64,000 bases of DNA from Chloracidobacterium sp. (GTDB lineage: Bacteria > Acidobacteriota > Blastocatellia > Pyrinomonadales > Pyrinomonadaceae): assembly GCA_016715795.1 (NCBI GenBank), contig JADJXP010000002.1, positions 1,922,001 through 1,986,000 of the forward strand, in the 5' to 3' direction. A model generated the notes under the pieces. That model ran no database searches and was not told where the DNA came from. It saw nothing but the letters and a program-made list of their open reading frames with translations. The position numbers and the translations under genes were made by a program. Shown here piece after piece: positions 17,350-25,873 of this stretch (position 1 is the first letter of the stretch; the number at the start of each line of letters is the position of its first letter).

Positions 17350-18402
17350 ATGAGATTAATTGCCAAGATACTCGTTCTTACCGCTGTTTTTGTCGTGTCG
17401 GGAACCGGCGCCATTGCCCAGGAGGTCCAAACTCGAGTGGTTGACGAGGTCGTTGCGCAGGTAAACGACGACGTCATCACGCTCTCGCGCGTTAAACGTG
17501 AGATGAAGGACGCGGTCGATTCTCTCGTCGAGCAAGGCAAGACGCGCGAGGATGCGCAGAAGCTGGTCGATGAGAAACAAGGCGAGCTTATCGCCAGCCT
17601 CATCAATGAGGAGCTGTTGATACAGAAATCAAAAGAGATCGGCCTCGACAGCGAGATCGAGGCATCGCTCAATCAGCGTGTGGCCGACCTGATGAAGCAA
17701 TACGGCTTCAAGACCGTCGAGGCGCTCTATGCCGAGATGGAAAAGCAGGGGGCTCATCCACAGGAACTGCGTGAAAATTGGCGAAAGGCCGCCGTGCGCG
17801 AACGCGTCGTCCAGCGCGAAGTGCAATCAAAGATCTACTGGGGCCTCAACGGCAAGGACCTCAAGGACTATTACGAGAAGAACAAGGCAAAATTCACCAA
17901 GCCCGAGACGGTGTCGTTCTCAGAGTTATTCCTCGGATTTGCGGGCCGCGATATAGCGGCAGTTCGCGAAAAGGCCCGTCAGCTTCACATCGCGCTAAAG
18001 GCAGGGGCGGATTTTGCCAAGGTTGTGAAAGAAAACTCCGATCCGGGCCTCATCACGCAGGGGACGGGCAAGGCCGAGGACCTCAACGTGGCCGACCTCA
18101 ACTCGAAGATCGGCGAACCGCTCAAGGGCGTAAAAGCCGGCGACGTGACCGCACCCTTCGAACTGGACCAGATGGGTATGGTGATCCTGCACGTTGATGG
18201 GCGCAAGGCCGCCAGCAGTGAATCGGTCTTTGACGAAGGAGCCGTTCGCCTCGCTATCACGCAGGAGCGGGCTCCGCTCGAACAGAAAAAATTCATGTCA
18301 AAGCTCCGCGAGGACGCCCTCATCAGGATCAGCGATTCCTACCGCCCCGTCGTCTCGCCGATCCTTTTTGCCGACGAGCGAAAAGAAAAGACCGCAAACT
18401 GA
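17350..18402 (+). CDS. SurA/PrsA-like periplasmic peptidyl-prolyl isomerase
   Basis: A 350-residue exported chaperone or isomerase. A signal peptide (LIAKILVLTAVFVVSGTGAIAQ) precedes a SurA-type N-terminal helical domain (VVAQVNDDVITLSRVKREM) with an EELLIQKSKEIGL helix. A single PpiC/parvulin domain follows at about residues 175-290 (KPETVSFSELFLGF, LKGVKAGDVTAPFELDQMG). It would assist folding of outer-membrane proteins. The ATG at 17350 was chosen because it begins directly at the signal peptide; the longer frame adds only MLRARSN. Confidence 0.9.
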   Translation: MRLIAKILVLTAVFVVSGTGAIAQEVQTRVVDEVVAQVNDDVITLSRVKREMKDAVDSLVEQGKTREDAQKLVDEKQGELIASLINEELLIQKSKEIGLDSEIEASLNQRVADLMKQYGFKTVEALYAEMEKQGAHPQELRENWRKAAVRERVVQREVQSKIYWGLNGKDLKDYYEKNKAKFTKPETVSFSELFLGFAGRDIAAVREKARQLHIALKAGADFAKVVKENSDPGLITQGTGKAEDLNVADLNSKIGEPLKGVKAGDVTAPFELDQMGMVILHVDGRKAASSESVFDEGAVRLAITQERAPLEQKKFMSKLREDALIRISDSYRPVVSPILFADERKEKTAN

Positions 18403-18513
18403 CCTCACGCCAAAATGACCGCAGGTTCGGCCTCGACGCTCTGATGCGCCGATGAGCGCCGATCTGTGCTAGAATTCCACAAAAATCAAACAGCATTTAG
18501 GGGGACATCTATA

Positions 18514-19659
18514 ATGATCAGGATCTGGAAACTGGCTGTTGCTGTAATTCTCGCGGCCGCAGGCGTGGCGGCACAATCAGTTGGTGACGAGGTGCGATAT
18601 CAGTGCTTTTGCTTTGGCCAGGAATGGGTCAAGGCGACCATAGAACGCGTGGACGGCAGCAAGGTGCGAGTCCGCTTTGGCAATATGGACGATCAGGTCG
18701 TGACGCTGCCGATCAATTCGCCAAAGCTGCGCCTCGGCGCGGCCGCGCGCAATCCGCTCGAGCCGGTCGCTCCGGATCAGGTGCAGCGGGCCTTTATGGA
18801 CGAGGCAAGGCCGCGATTCATAAAGGCGGTTGAGATATTCGCCCCGGGCTATGACCCACAATTCCAAGGCGGCGGCGCCGTTCCTGACTCAGCGATATGG
18901 ACAAAGTCGATGGCAGATCTCGCGGAGCTTGACGGACTGTGCCGCGGGCGTTATCGCGGGCTGAGCGACTATCGCAGCCCGGGCTATATTCGCGAGGGTT
19001 CGGTCGATTATCGCTTTGGCGTGTGGTGCGAGATCGCGGCGAATCGCGTCGCTGTAGAAAGAACGGCGCGGGTCAACGTGGTTAAAACGTTGGTCAATCT
19101 CGGCTACACGGACGAGAATCTGAACTTTGGATTCAATGAGCCGGACAATCCGGTCCGTTGGGAAACTCAGCAGTTGATATGGGAGCGCGACAAGTGGCGC
19201 AAGGAAAAGATCGCCTGGCTGCGGCCAAAATACGCCGTTTACAAGGTCGAAGTGCCCGCCGATGCAACGTCTGCGGCCGAATCGAGGGCCGACGCGCTCA
19301 AAACGATCGTGATGCGCGACGCTCCGAATCGGTCATACAAACAGCCGCCCTATCACGACGCGGCCGTCGAATCAGTGGTAAAAGCTCAGTTCGCGAAAGA
19401 GTATCCGGGAGCTCAGGTGCTGCATATCGGCCTTGAGTATAAGACGTGGATGCAGCGCAAGAGCCTCGATTACGTCGCCAGCGACGATCTGTTTCGCTAT
19501 TACAAGGTGAGCTACAACTCGTATAAACGCGGCACGGCGTTGCTCAAGATACCGGGCCGGCCATTCTGCCAGATGCAGGATTTCGTCGTCGGCCGCGGTG
19601 CAAAAGGCATCGTCCCCGCCGGCGTCGGCGGCAGCGGCACATTTATGCGCTGTGAGTGA
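18514..19659 (+). CDS. Secreted hypothetical protein with Tudor-like N-terminal segment
   Basis: A 381-residue protein with a clear signal peptide (IWKLAVAVILAAAGVAAQ). After cleavage, a segment beginning VGDEVRYQCFCFGQEWVKAT and ending VRVRFGNMDDQVVTLP has the pattern of a small Tudor/SH3-like barrel. The remaining 300 residues are rich in Trp, Tyr and Arg and include several cysteines, but match no family I recognise. GGGGA lies about 8 bases before the ATG at 18514, supporting this start over an upstream in-frame codon. It may be co-transcribed with the isomerase gene, though a 110-bp gap separates them. Confidence 0.7.
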   Translation: MIRIWKLAVAVILAAAGVAAQSVGDEVRYQCFCFGQEWVKATIERVDGSKVRVRFGNMDDQVVTLPINSPKLRLGAAARNPLEPVAPDQVQRAFMDEARPRFIKAVEIFAPGYDPQFQGGGAVPDSAIWTKSMADLAELDGLCRGRYRGLSDYRSPGYIREGSVDYRFGVWCEIAANRVAVERTARVNVVKTLVNLGYTDENLNFGFNEPDNPVRWETQQLIWERDKWRKEKIAWLRPKYAVYKVEVPADATSAAESRADALKTIVMRDAPNRSYKQPPYHDAAVESVVKAQFAKEYPGAQVLHIGLEYKTWMQRKSLDYVASDDLFRYYKVSYNSYKRGTALLKIPGRPFCQMQDFVVGRGAKGIVPAGVGGSGTFMRCE

Positions 19660-19703
19660 AGAATCGGACTGGGATTCGCGGCTTTCCCTAATAATGCGTC
19701 CCG

Positions 19704-20132
19704 TTATTTTAGGATCTCGTTTATCGAATTTTCGAAGATATCGACGCGCCGTTTGGCGCGTTTTACGTCGGGGTGGTCTTTGTTATATGAGCGGGTGAGG
19801 CGGTTGAGCGTCGTCTCGAGTTCGGCCTTTTTTACGATCAGTTTGCCGAGGGCGAGCGTGAGTTTTCCGGTTTCGGAAGGCTTTACGCCGTAGACCTTCT
19901 CCAGCGACTTGTCGAGCGCGGCGAGCTCAAAGCGCAGGTCGATGATCCGGGGATTTTGCTCGGTGTATTGCTCCGACATGGCGTCAAGGTCGGCGAGCAG
20001 TTCGGTCTTTTTCAGCAATACCTCAGCGTAAGCGGGCGACGAACGGATCGGGCCGGCATCGTTCTGAGAGAATGCCGCGATCGTCGAAAAAACGAGGGTC
20101 AGAACTGCGATAAGTAGTTGATTCTGTTTCAT
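19704..20132 (-). CDS. Secreted coiled-coil protein of unknown function
   Basis: A 142-residue exported protein: signal peptide LLIAVLTLVFSTIAAFSQ, then largely helical, charged sequence. Two related motifs, YTEQNPRIIDLRFELAALD and YNKDHPDVKRAKRRVDIFE, resemble the helix-turn segments of Wzz/GumC-type chain-length proteins, but membrane anchors and a kinase domain are absent. It starts immediately after the dusB stop codon (TAA then ATG, no gap), so it is the last gene of the PIN-dusB operon. Confidence 0.65.
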   Translation of the reverse strand: MKQNQLLIAVLTLVFSTIAAFSQNDAGPIRSSPAYAEVLLKKTELLADLDAMSEQYTEQNPRIIDLRFELAALDKSLEKVYGVKPSETGKLTLALGKLIVKKAELETTLNRLTRSYNKDHPDVKRAKRRVDIFENSINEILK

Positions 20133-21215
20133 TTATACTGACATAGCGCGGCCTGCGGCCTGTGGCACGACAGCTGGTTCGCACGAAGCAAATTCAAGAT
20201 CCGCGTCGGCCTCGACCACGCCGTCACCGAACGTCTCACGGCTCGAAAGCGTCTCAAAATACATGGTGATGTTCTCAAGTATCTCGTCGGCCGAGTGCGA
20301 ATGATACAGTGTCTGGCGAAACTGAGCGCCGCCCACCAGGCCCTTGGTAAACTGCCCGGCGAGCTGCTTCATCTTGCCGAGAGCGACGATCTCAGGCATC
20401 TCTTCGCGGCACATCGAAAAGAATTCGAGCAGCACGTCCTTCTTTTCCGCGAGGTCAGGCTGATACGCCTCACGGCCAGAAAGCACGTCCGCAAACTGCC
20501 GAAATATCCACGGATTCTGCATCGCACCGCGGCCGATCAATATGCCGTCAACGCCCGTTTCGCGCCAGCGTCGCATGCCATATTCTATCGTCGTGATATC
20601 GCCGTTGCCCGAAACGGGAATGCTGACGGCTGCCTTTACGGCGGCAATACGATCCCAGTCGGCCATTCCCTTATAGCCCTGCTCGCGCGTGCGGCCGTGG
20701 ACCTGAATATGTTCGACGCCGCACTGCTCGGCCATCTTTGCGACCTCGACGACGTTGATCGATGCCTCGGTATAGCCCGTGCGGAGCTTTAGCGTCAGCG
20801 GGATCGTGATCGCCTTCTTGATCTCCTTGAGGATCGTCTCGAGAAGCTCCGGCTCGCGGAGCAGGCCCGAACCGCCGCCGTTCTTGACGACCTTCGGGGC
20901 CGGACATCCGCAATTCACATCTAGAATGTCGGCGCCGACCTCCTCGGCCATCTCCGCTCCCATCGCCATCCGCTCGGGCCGCCCGCCGAAGATCTGAACG
21001 GCAAACGGCCGCTCCTCCTCATCAAAACGCATTTGCCGCTTTGATTTCGGATTGCCGCGCGTCAGCCCCTCGACCGAGATAAACTCCGACACGACCAACC
21101 CAACTCCGCCGCGCCGCTTGATGAGCCGCCGAAACGTGTAGTCCGTCACGCCCGCCATTGGCGACAGGATCAGCGGCGGATCGATCGTAATGTCTCGAAT
21201 CTTGAACGGCTTCAC
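20133..21215 (-). CDS. dusB: tRNA-dihydrouridine synthase DusB-like
   Basis: An FMN enzyme that reduces specific uridines in the tRNA D-loop. It has 360 residues, with LSPMAGVTDYTFRRL, QIFGGRPERMA, the catalytic-cysteine segment DILDVNCGCPAPKVVKNGGG, LKLRTGY, HIQVHGRTREQGYKG and the FMN phosphate site GILIGRGAMQNPWIF. The start is GTG and overlaps the stop of the upstream PIN toxin gene by GTGA, so its translation is coupled to that module. The C-terminal 35 residues are variable and not diagnostic. Confidence 0.95.
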   Translation of the reverse strand: MKPFKIRDITIDPPLILSPMAGVTDYTFRRLIKRRGGVGLVVSEFISVEGLTRGNPKSKRQMRFDEEERPFAVQIFGGRPERMAMGAEMAEEVGADILDVNCGCPAPKVVKNGGGSGLLREPELLETILKEIKKAITIPLTLKLRTGYTEASINVVEVAKMAEQCGVEHIQVHGRTREQGYKGMADWDRIAAVKAAVSIPVSGNGDITTIEYGMRRWRETGVDGILIGRGAMQNPWIFRQFADVLSGREAYQPDLAEKKDVLLEFFSMCREEMPEIVALGKMKQLAGQFTKGLVGGAQFRQTLYHSHSADEILENITMYFETLSSRETFGDGVVEADADLEFASCEPAVVPQAAGRAMSV

Positions 21216-21589
21216 GGTTTTGGAACGTCTATTGCTAGGCCTTGGATGAAATGAAAGTCCTTTGCGTTGAACGTAACGAGTCTGAGCTCATTTTCGAGGC
21301 AGGTCGCAGCAATGATCGCATCCGCCAACAGCAAGCCGTTACTTTTCGAATATTTGCGGATAAGATCGATGGCCCGAAGCCCGATTGCCTCGTCAAAATG
21401 AATGACCTTGAAGAATCTGAGAAGTTTTTCGATCTTCCTGACTTCAGTCTTGTTCTTCGACCCTTGTATCAGTTCTAAGTAGACAATGGTACTGAGTGCA
21501 GGACGGTCAACTTTTATTCGTTCACCTAAGCGACGATGGCCTTTGAAAACGGCAATGAATACGTTCGTATCAGCCAAGGTGCCTGCCAT
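21212..21589 (-). CDS. PIN-domain VapC-like toxin
   Basis: A 125-residue PIN ribonuclease with the N-terminal ADTNVFIAVF strand (first Asp), STIVYLELIQG (acidic position), LLLADAIIAATCLENE (the diagnostic D-A-I-I-A helix) and TFNAKDFHFI at the end, the classic VapC layout. The upstream antitoxin gene overlaps it by 20 bp. Its TGA overlaps the GTG start of dusB, so toxin and tRNA-modification enzyme share a message. Its likely target is tRNA or rRNA by family analogy. Confidence 0.9.
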   Translation of the reverse strand: MAGTLADTNVFIAVFKGHRRLGERIKVDRPALSTIVYLELIQGSKNKTEVRKIEKLLRFFKVIHFDEAIGLRAIDLIRKYSKSNGLLLADAIIAATCLENELRLVTFNAKDFHFIQGLAIDVPKP

Positions 21590-21848
21590 TGGTTCGGTTC
21601 CAGCCGTCTCTTAGCTCATTCGCTATCTCTTGGGTTGATTTTTCGCGATACGACCACATACCGACAACAGCGTCGAGGGCGGCATCAAACTCGTCAACCG
21701 AGGCTTTCTTACTACCGTTCGGATCAATCCCGTGCCGCAGACTATTGATGTCATCGAGGCTCTTAAGGATCTCCCGCGCTTTGGCCTTCGAATCGATATG
21801 AAAGGACCTCTTAACCTTCTGCGGTATTTCTATGGTGATCACACCCAT
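21570..21848 (-). CDS. Antitoxin partner of the PIN toxin
   Basis: A 92-residue protein from the ATG at 21848; an upstream in-frame ATG at 21878 is possible. It begins with an AbrB/RHH-like strand, ITIEIPQKVKRSFHI, and continues as helical, acidic sequence ending in a tail that would wrap the toxin. It resembles short VapB-type or DUF2281-like antitoxins, without a certain family match. The 20-bp overlap with the following PIN gene supports the toxin-antitoxin assignment. Confidence 0.75.
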   Translation of the reverse strand: MGVITIEIPQKVKRSFHIDSKAKAREILKSLDDINSLRHGIDPNGSKKASVDEFDAALDAVVGMWSYREKSTQEIANELRDGWNRTNGRHLG

Positions 21849-21893
21849 AACGCGGTCAGTATACCACGCAACGCTCACGTCCTTGCGATGTAT

Positions 21894-22121
21894 CTATTTA
21901 CCCTTCTTGCGATCGACCACGATCAGAATGATGCCGACCACGGTCATGACGAACGAGGCGAGGAAGACAAGGATGCCCGGGATGACCCCGAGCATCGCTT
22001 CCTCCCAGCTTGTGCGGCCGTTGGTGAGCGGCACGAGCAACATCGAAACGACCGTGACTGCGGCACCGAGCAGGACGCCCAAAATGCCAATTACAAGCAC
22101 GATCTTGCCGACGATACCCAT
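21894..22121 (-). CDS. Small two-helix membrane protein
   Basis: A 75-residue protein with two strongly hydrophobic segments (residues 4-33 and 46-69, GIVGKIVLVIGILGVLLGAA and ILVFLASFVMTVVGIILIVV) joined by a short polar loop and ending in a basic tail DRKKGK. The topology suggests an inner-membrane hairpin. No family was recognised. It lies 4 bp after the DUF4920 gene and is probably co-transcribed with it. Confidence 0.65.
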   Translation of the reverse strand: MGIVGKIVLVIGILGVLLGAAVTVVSMLLVPLTNGRTSWEEAMLGVIPGILVFLASFVMTVVGIILIVVDRKKGK

Positions 22122-22125
22122 ACGA

Positions 22126-22680
22126 TCACTGCTTGGTCAGGACTGCACCCGTCGCGTCAAACGACACTTCGGTCACAGTCCCATCGGCGTTGCGCTTGTC
22201 GAACTTTGCGCCGTCATCCTTAATGAGATGTTCGACGTGTTCCTTGTCTAACACTTTGGTTTTGAACTGGCCCTGAGCCTTGACCTTCATGCCGGCTGAA
22301 TTGAGCGGGATGAAGAACTTGTGGTCGCCGAAGGTGACGCGGACCGTTTTCCCGTCGGTCTTATCGGCCATCTCCATCCAGCAGCCTTCTTTCTTGCAAG
22401 AGCGGACGATTACGCCCTCGACCTCGACGGTGTTGTCCACGTATTTGTCAGGAGCGGCAAGCACCTTCTCGACCGATACCTTCATCACGCCCTTGGCAAG
22501 TGCTTCACCGCGCGTGATCGACTCGCCCGCCTTGAGCTCGACCGGTGCGTTCTCCTTAGACTTCACGACCGGTTCACCTTTGCTGTTGACTTCCGCCTTG
22601 GCATGGCCGTGCGAGTCCTGAGCAAACGACAAGCCTGCTGACACCAAAATAAATGCGATAGATACGATGATATTTTTCAT
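22126..22680 (-). CDS. Secreted DUF4920-type protein
   Basis: A 184-residue exported protein. A signal peptide (IIVSIAFILVSAGLSFAQ) is followed by a charged linker and an OB-like DUF4920 domain from about residue 65: YVDNTVEVEGVIVRSCKKEG, CWMEMADKT, VRVTFGDHKFFIPL and KVKAQGQFKTKVLD. The paired cysteines around CKKEGCWM are typical of the family. Its biochemical role is unknown; a metal- or redox-related periplasmic function has been suggested only by the cysteine pair. The histidine-rich start of the mature part (DSHGHAK) could bind metal. Confidence 0.8.
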   Translation of the reverse strand: MKNIIVSIAFILVSAGLSFAQDSHGHAKAEVNSKGEPVVKSKENAPVELKAGESITRGEALAKGVMKVSVEKVLAAPDKYVDNTVEVEGVIVRSCKKEGCWMEMADKTDGKTVRVTFGDHKFFIPLNSAGMKVKAQGQFKTKVLDKEHVEHLIKDDGAKFDKRNADGTVTEVSFDATGAVLTKQ

Positions 22681-22727
22681 AATTTTGAATGTGCTTTAAT
22701 TCAATAAAGCCCTTTTGTCATTATACC

Positions 22728-24167
22728 TTAGCGGCTGTCGTACACAATCCGGCCGCCCATAACGGTCGTGACGACCGTAACATCCCTGATCCTCGAACGA
22801 TCGATCATAAAGATGTCTTCCGAGAGGATAACGATGTCAGCGAGTTTCCCAGTCTCGATCGTCCCCTTTTCTCGCTCCTGAAACTCAGCGTAGGCCGAAC
22901 CGAGCGTGTAGGCCGTCACCGCCTCATTCACCGAGATCGAGCGCCGTCCGCTGTTGACTGCGGCGTGAATGCCGGGCAGCGGGTCGAGATCGATCATTGA
23001 GGAATCGGAACCGAAGGCGACCCGCGCTCTTGCATTCAGGATGTGTCGATATTCATCACCGAGTCTTGGCCCGCTGTAAAAAAGAAATGGCTGCATCGAC
23101 GCAATGATGCCGGCTCGCGCGAGTCGGCCAATGTCGGCCGTGCGCATCCGGGCGGCGTGTTCGACGCGAAAGCGCCGATCGCGCGTGCCATTGGCAACGA
23201 TCACGCGTTCAAACGCCGCAAGCGTGTTTGCGTTCGAGAGCGGCCCTATCGCGTGGACCATTACTTGCAGGCCGGCGCGGTCGGCTTCGGTAACGGCTTC
23301 GCCAAGCTCCGCGATCTCACCGTCTTCGCCGTCGGCCATGCCTTTGAGACAACCGCGCCGGGCCATCGGTGAGCCGCCGGCCGCCCGCACGCCCGCCTTA
23401 ATTAGTTTCTGCCGGTCACTAATGCCAATACAATCGTAAACCCGGACATTGAGCCTGCCGGCCTGGTTCAGGCGTGTCAGGACATCAAAGAGGTCATCGG
23501 AGTGAACGTCCTGCACACTTGTAACGCCGAGCGATGCTGCGTAATTGCCCGCAGTCTCGATGATCTCGGCCCAGTTTGACGCATAATCGGCAGGCACTCG
23601 GCTACGCACTTTTTCGAGCTCGGCACCGCTGATGACGCCATTGGGCGCCGTGATGCGTGAATCGCGGAGGGCTTGCGAGTTTGCCAAGCCGAAGGAATAG
23701 TCCTTCGAGTAAAGAAGGACCGGATGTTCGCCCGCGGCAGCGTCGAGGTCGGCCGCCGTTGGCAGGCCCTTTGCGTCGGTCCAGCCGCGGCCGAGTATCC
23801 ATCGACCCTTTGGGATGAGACGGGCGCATCTGGCGACGGCCGCCGAAATTTCGGCACCGGTCATGTCGCTGAGATCCATGTGCGAGAAAAGATTGCCGAT
23901 CGCGGTCAGATGGACGTGTGCGTCGTTGAATCCGGGAATGACGAGCCGTCCGCCGGCATCGAGGACGCGCGTTTTGGGGCCCGCCAGCGTTTTGAGAACG
24001 GCGGCATCCCCGACCGCAGTGATCCTGTCGCCCGAAACAGCTATCGCCTGTGCCCGCGGCCGGCGTTGATCAAGCGTCCTGACGTTTGCGTTCGTGATTA
24101 TGAGATCGGCTCGCTGCTGTGCAGCGGCGGCGGCCGCCAGAAAGACTATGATCGCCGCGGCGCGCAT
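22728..24167 (-). CDS. Exported YtcJ-like amidohydrolase
   Basis: A 479-residue metal-dependent hydrolase of the amidohydrolase-3 family, with a short signal peptide (AAAIIVFLAAAAAA). The metal-binding HxH occurs in IPGFNDAHVHLTAIG. Further ligands are expected in VMVHAIGPLSNA and RFRVEHAARM, and the final aspartate in VAFGSDSSMIDLDPL. The C-terminal ELGKLADIVILS-like segment (GKLADIVILSEDIF) completes the composite beta domain. The natural substrate is unknown. The start overlaps the stop of the upstream paralogue by one base, so the two are a tandem duplicated pair. Confidence 0.88.
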   Translation of the reverse strand: MRAAAIIVFLAAAAAAQQRADLIITNANVRTLDQRRPRAQAIAVSGDRITAVGDAAVLKTLAGPKTRVLDAGGRLVIPGFNDAHVHLTAIGNLFSHMDLSDMTGAEISAAVARCARLIPKGRWILGRGWTDAKGLPTAADLDAAAGEHPVLLYSKDYSFGLANSQALRDSRITAPNGVISGAELEKVRSRVPADYASNWAEIIETAGNYAASLGVTSVQDVHSDDLFDVLTRLNQAGRLNVRVYDCIGISDRQKLIKAGVRAAGGSPMARRGCLKGMADGEDGEIAELGEAVTEADRAGLQVMVHAIGPLSNANTLAAFERVIVANGTRDRRFRVEHAARMRTADIGRLARAGIIASMQPFLFYSGPRLGDEYRHILNARARVAFGSDSSMIDLDPLPGIHAAVNSGRRSISVNEAVTAYTLGSAYAEFQEREKGTIETGKLADIVILSEDIFMIDRSRIRDVTVVTTVMGGRIVYDSR

Positions 24168-25846
24168 TACTTTCGCTCAAACACGACCCGGCCATCGACC
24201 ACGGTCGTCATGACACGAACATCGCGGATCTTTGCAGGATCGATCGCAAAGATGTCGTCAGAGAGCACAACAAAGTCCGCCAGCTTGCCGACCTCCAGCG
24301 TGCCCTTAACGCCCTCCTGAAACTCCGCATACGCCGAGCCAGAGGTGAACGCCCGAACAGCTTCGTCAACCGTTATCTTCTGGTCCGGCACCCAGCCCGT
24401 CGGGTTTTTCAGATCGCTCGTCTGGCGTGTCACGGCTGCGTAAATACCAAAAATGGCATTTAGATTCGCAACGGGCGAGTCGGACCCGAATGCGATGACT
24501 GCTCCGGTATCTAGCAGTGATCGAAACGCATACGTGCCCTTCAATCGCTCAGTCCCGACGCGTTTTACGGCCCACTTGCCGTCGTCGTAAACGTGCATCG
24601 GCTGCATTGATGCGACAACCTTTGACTTCCCAAATCGCGGAATGTCCTGCTGCCTCAGATGCTGCGCGTGTTCGATGCGAAAACGCCGATCTCGCGCGCC
24701 GTTCACCTCATCGAGGCCCGCATAATAGTCCAGGATCGTCGCATTCGCTCGATCGCCGATCGCGTGGATATTGACCTGAAGCCCTGCCTTGTCGGCGTCA
24801 ATGATGTTCTGCTTCATGGTCGTCGTCACGTCGGCGCGATGAAGTCCCGACGTATTCGGCGCGTCAGCATAGGGCTCGAAGAGCCAGGCGGTCGTCGATC
24901 CGAGACTGCCGTCGGCATAACCCTTGACGCAGCCGACACGAAGCATCGGAGTGCCAAACGCAGCGGCGATGCCCGCCGCACGCCATCTGTCAAAGTCCGC
25001 CATGGGCGTGCAGGCATATAGCCGCGTCTTCAGCTTGCCTTGGCGTAACAGCTCTTGATAGGCACGCACGTCAAGCGCCGACGAGCCCATGTCCTGGGCG
25101 CTCGTGATGCCGAGACTGGCTGCGTATTCGGTCGCGGCAATGGCCTGCTCCACTTTCTGGTCGAAATTCGCCTCGGGTATGACCCGTTCGATATAGGCCT
25201 CGGCCGCGTCTTTAAAGATCCCCGTCGGATCTCCCGCCGCATCGCGAACTATCTCGCCGCCGGCGACATCCTTTGTGTGCTTGTCAACGCCTGCGAGCCG
25301 CATCGCGAGGCTGTTCGCAAGGGACATATGGCCGTCGAGCCGGCTGACATAGACCGGATTGTCCGGTGTCACGGCATCGATCATCGCCGCCGTCGGCAGT
25401 TCGGCCGGCGTCCAGTTCTCATGGTCCCAACGGCCGCCTTCGATCCAGCGGCCCTTGGGCAGTTTTGCGGCAAATTCCTTCAAACGCCTGATGAACTCAG
25501 CCGAGCTCGTCACACCCTTCCCAAGATCGATTTGCGAGCGCTGCGCGCCCGTAGCCATAAAGTGCAGATGTGCGTCGTTAAGGCCAGGGATGATCGTCCT
25601 GCCTTTGGCATCGATCACCTTTGTTCTTGCGCCGATCAGGCCCTTTGTATCGGCGCCGAGCGCGACGATCCGGCCGTTCAACACTGCCAGTGAACTCGTG
25701 ACGGTTCGCTTTGCGTCCATCGTCCGGATATTTGCATTCGTCACGACAAGGTCCGCTGAGATAGGGGCCTGCCCGAACGCCGCCGCCCCACAGGCTCCGA
25801 GCAATAAGGCAAAGAGGAGTGCAACTCTTTTCATAACAACATTCAT
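24167..25846 (-). CDS. Exported YtcJ-like amidohydrolase, probable lipoprotein
   Basis: Paralogue of the next gene, 559 residues from the ATG at 25846; MKRVALL at 25834 is an alternative start, and the longer open frame would run into the divergent gene. A signal sequence with a lipobox-like LLLGAC suggests anchoring as a lipoprotein. Catalytic motifs are GLNDAHLHFMATG, VNIHAIGDRANAT, RFRIEHAQHL and IAFGSDSPVANLNAI, followed by GKLADFVVLSDDIF. Substrate is unknown. It is translationally coupled to its paralogue through a one-base overlap and is transcribed away from the LolA-like gene. Confidence 0.88.
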   Translation of the reverse strand: MNVVMKRVALLFALLLGACGAAAFGQAPISADLVVTNANIRTMDAKRTVTSSLAVLNGRIVALGADTKGLIGARTKVIDAKGRTIIPGLNDAHLHFMATGAQRSQIDLGKGVTSSAEFIRRLKEFAAKLPKGRWIEGGRWDHENWTPAELPTAAMIDAVTPDNPVYVSRLDGHMSLANSLAMRLAGVDKHTKDVAGGEIVRDAAGDPTGIFKDAAEAYIERVIPEANFDQKVEQAIAATEYAASLGITSAQDMGSSALDVRAYQELLRQGKLKTRLYACTPMADFDRWRAAGIAAAFGTPMLRVGCVKGYADGSLGSTTAWLFEPYADAPNTSGLHRADVTTTMKQNIIDADKAGLQVNIHAIGDRANATILDYYAGLDEVNGARDRRFRIEHAQHLRQQDIPRFGKSKVVASMQPMHVYDDGKWAVKRVGTERLKGTYAFRSLLDTGAVIAFGSDSPVANLNAIFGIYAAVTRQTSDLKNPTGWVPDQKITVDEAVRAFTSGSAYAEFQEGVKGTLEVGKLADFVVLSDDIFAIDPAKIRDVRVMTTVVDGRVVFERK

Positions 25847-25873
25847 CTGCGACACTAAACCTCGATTATACCA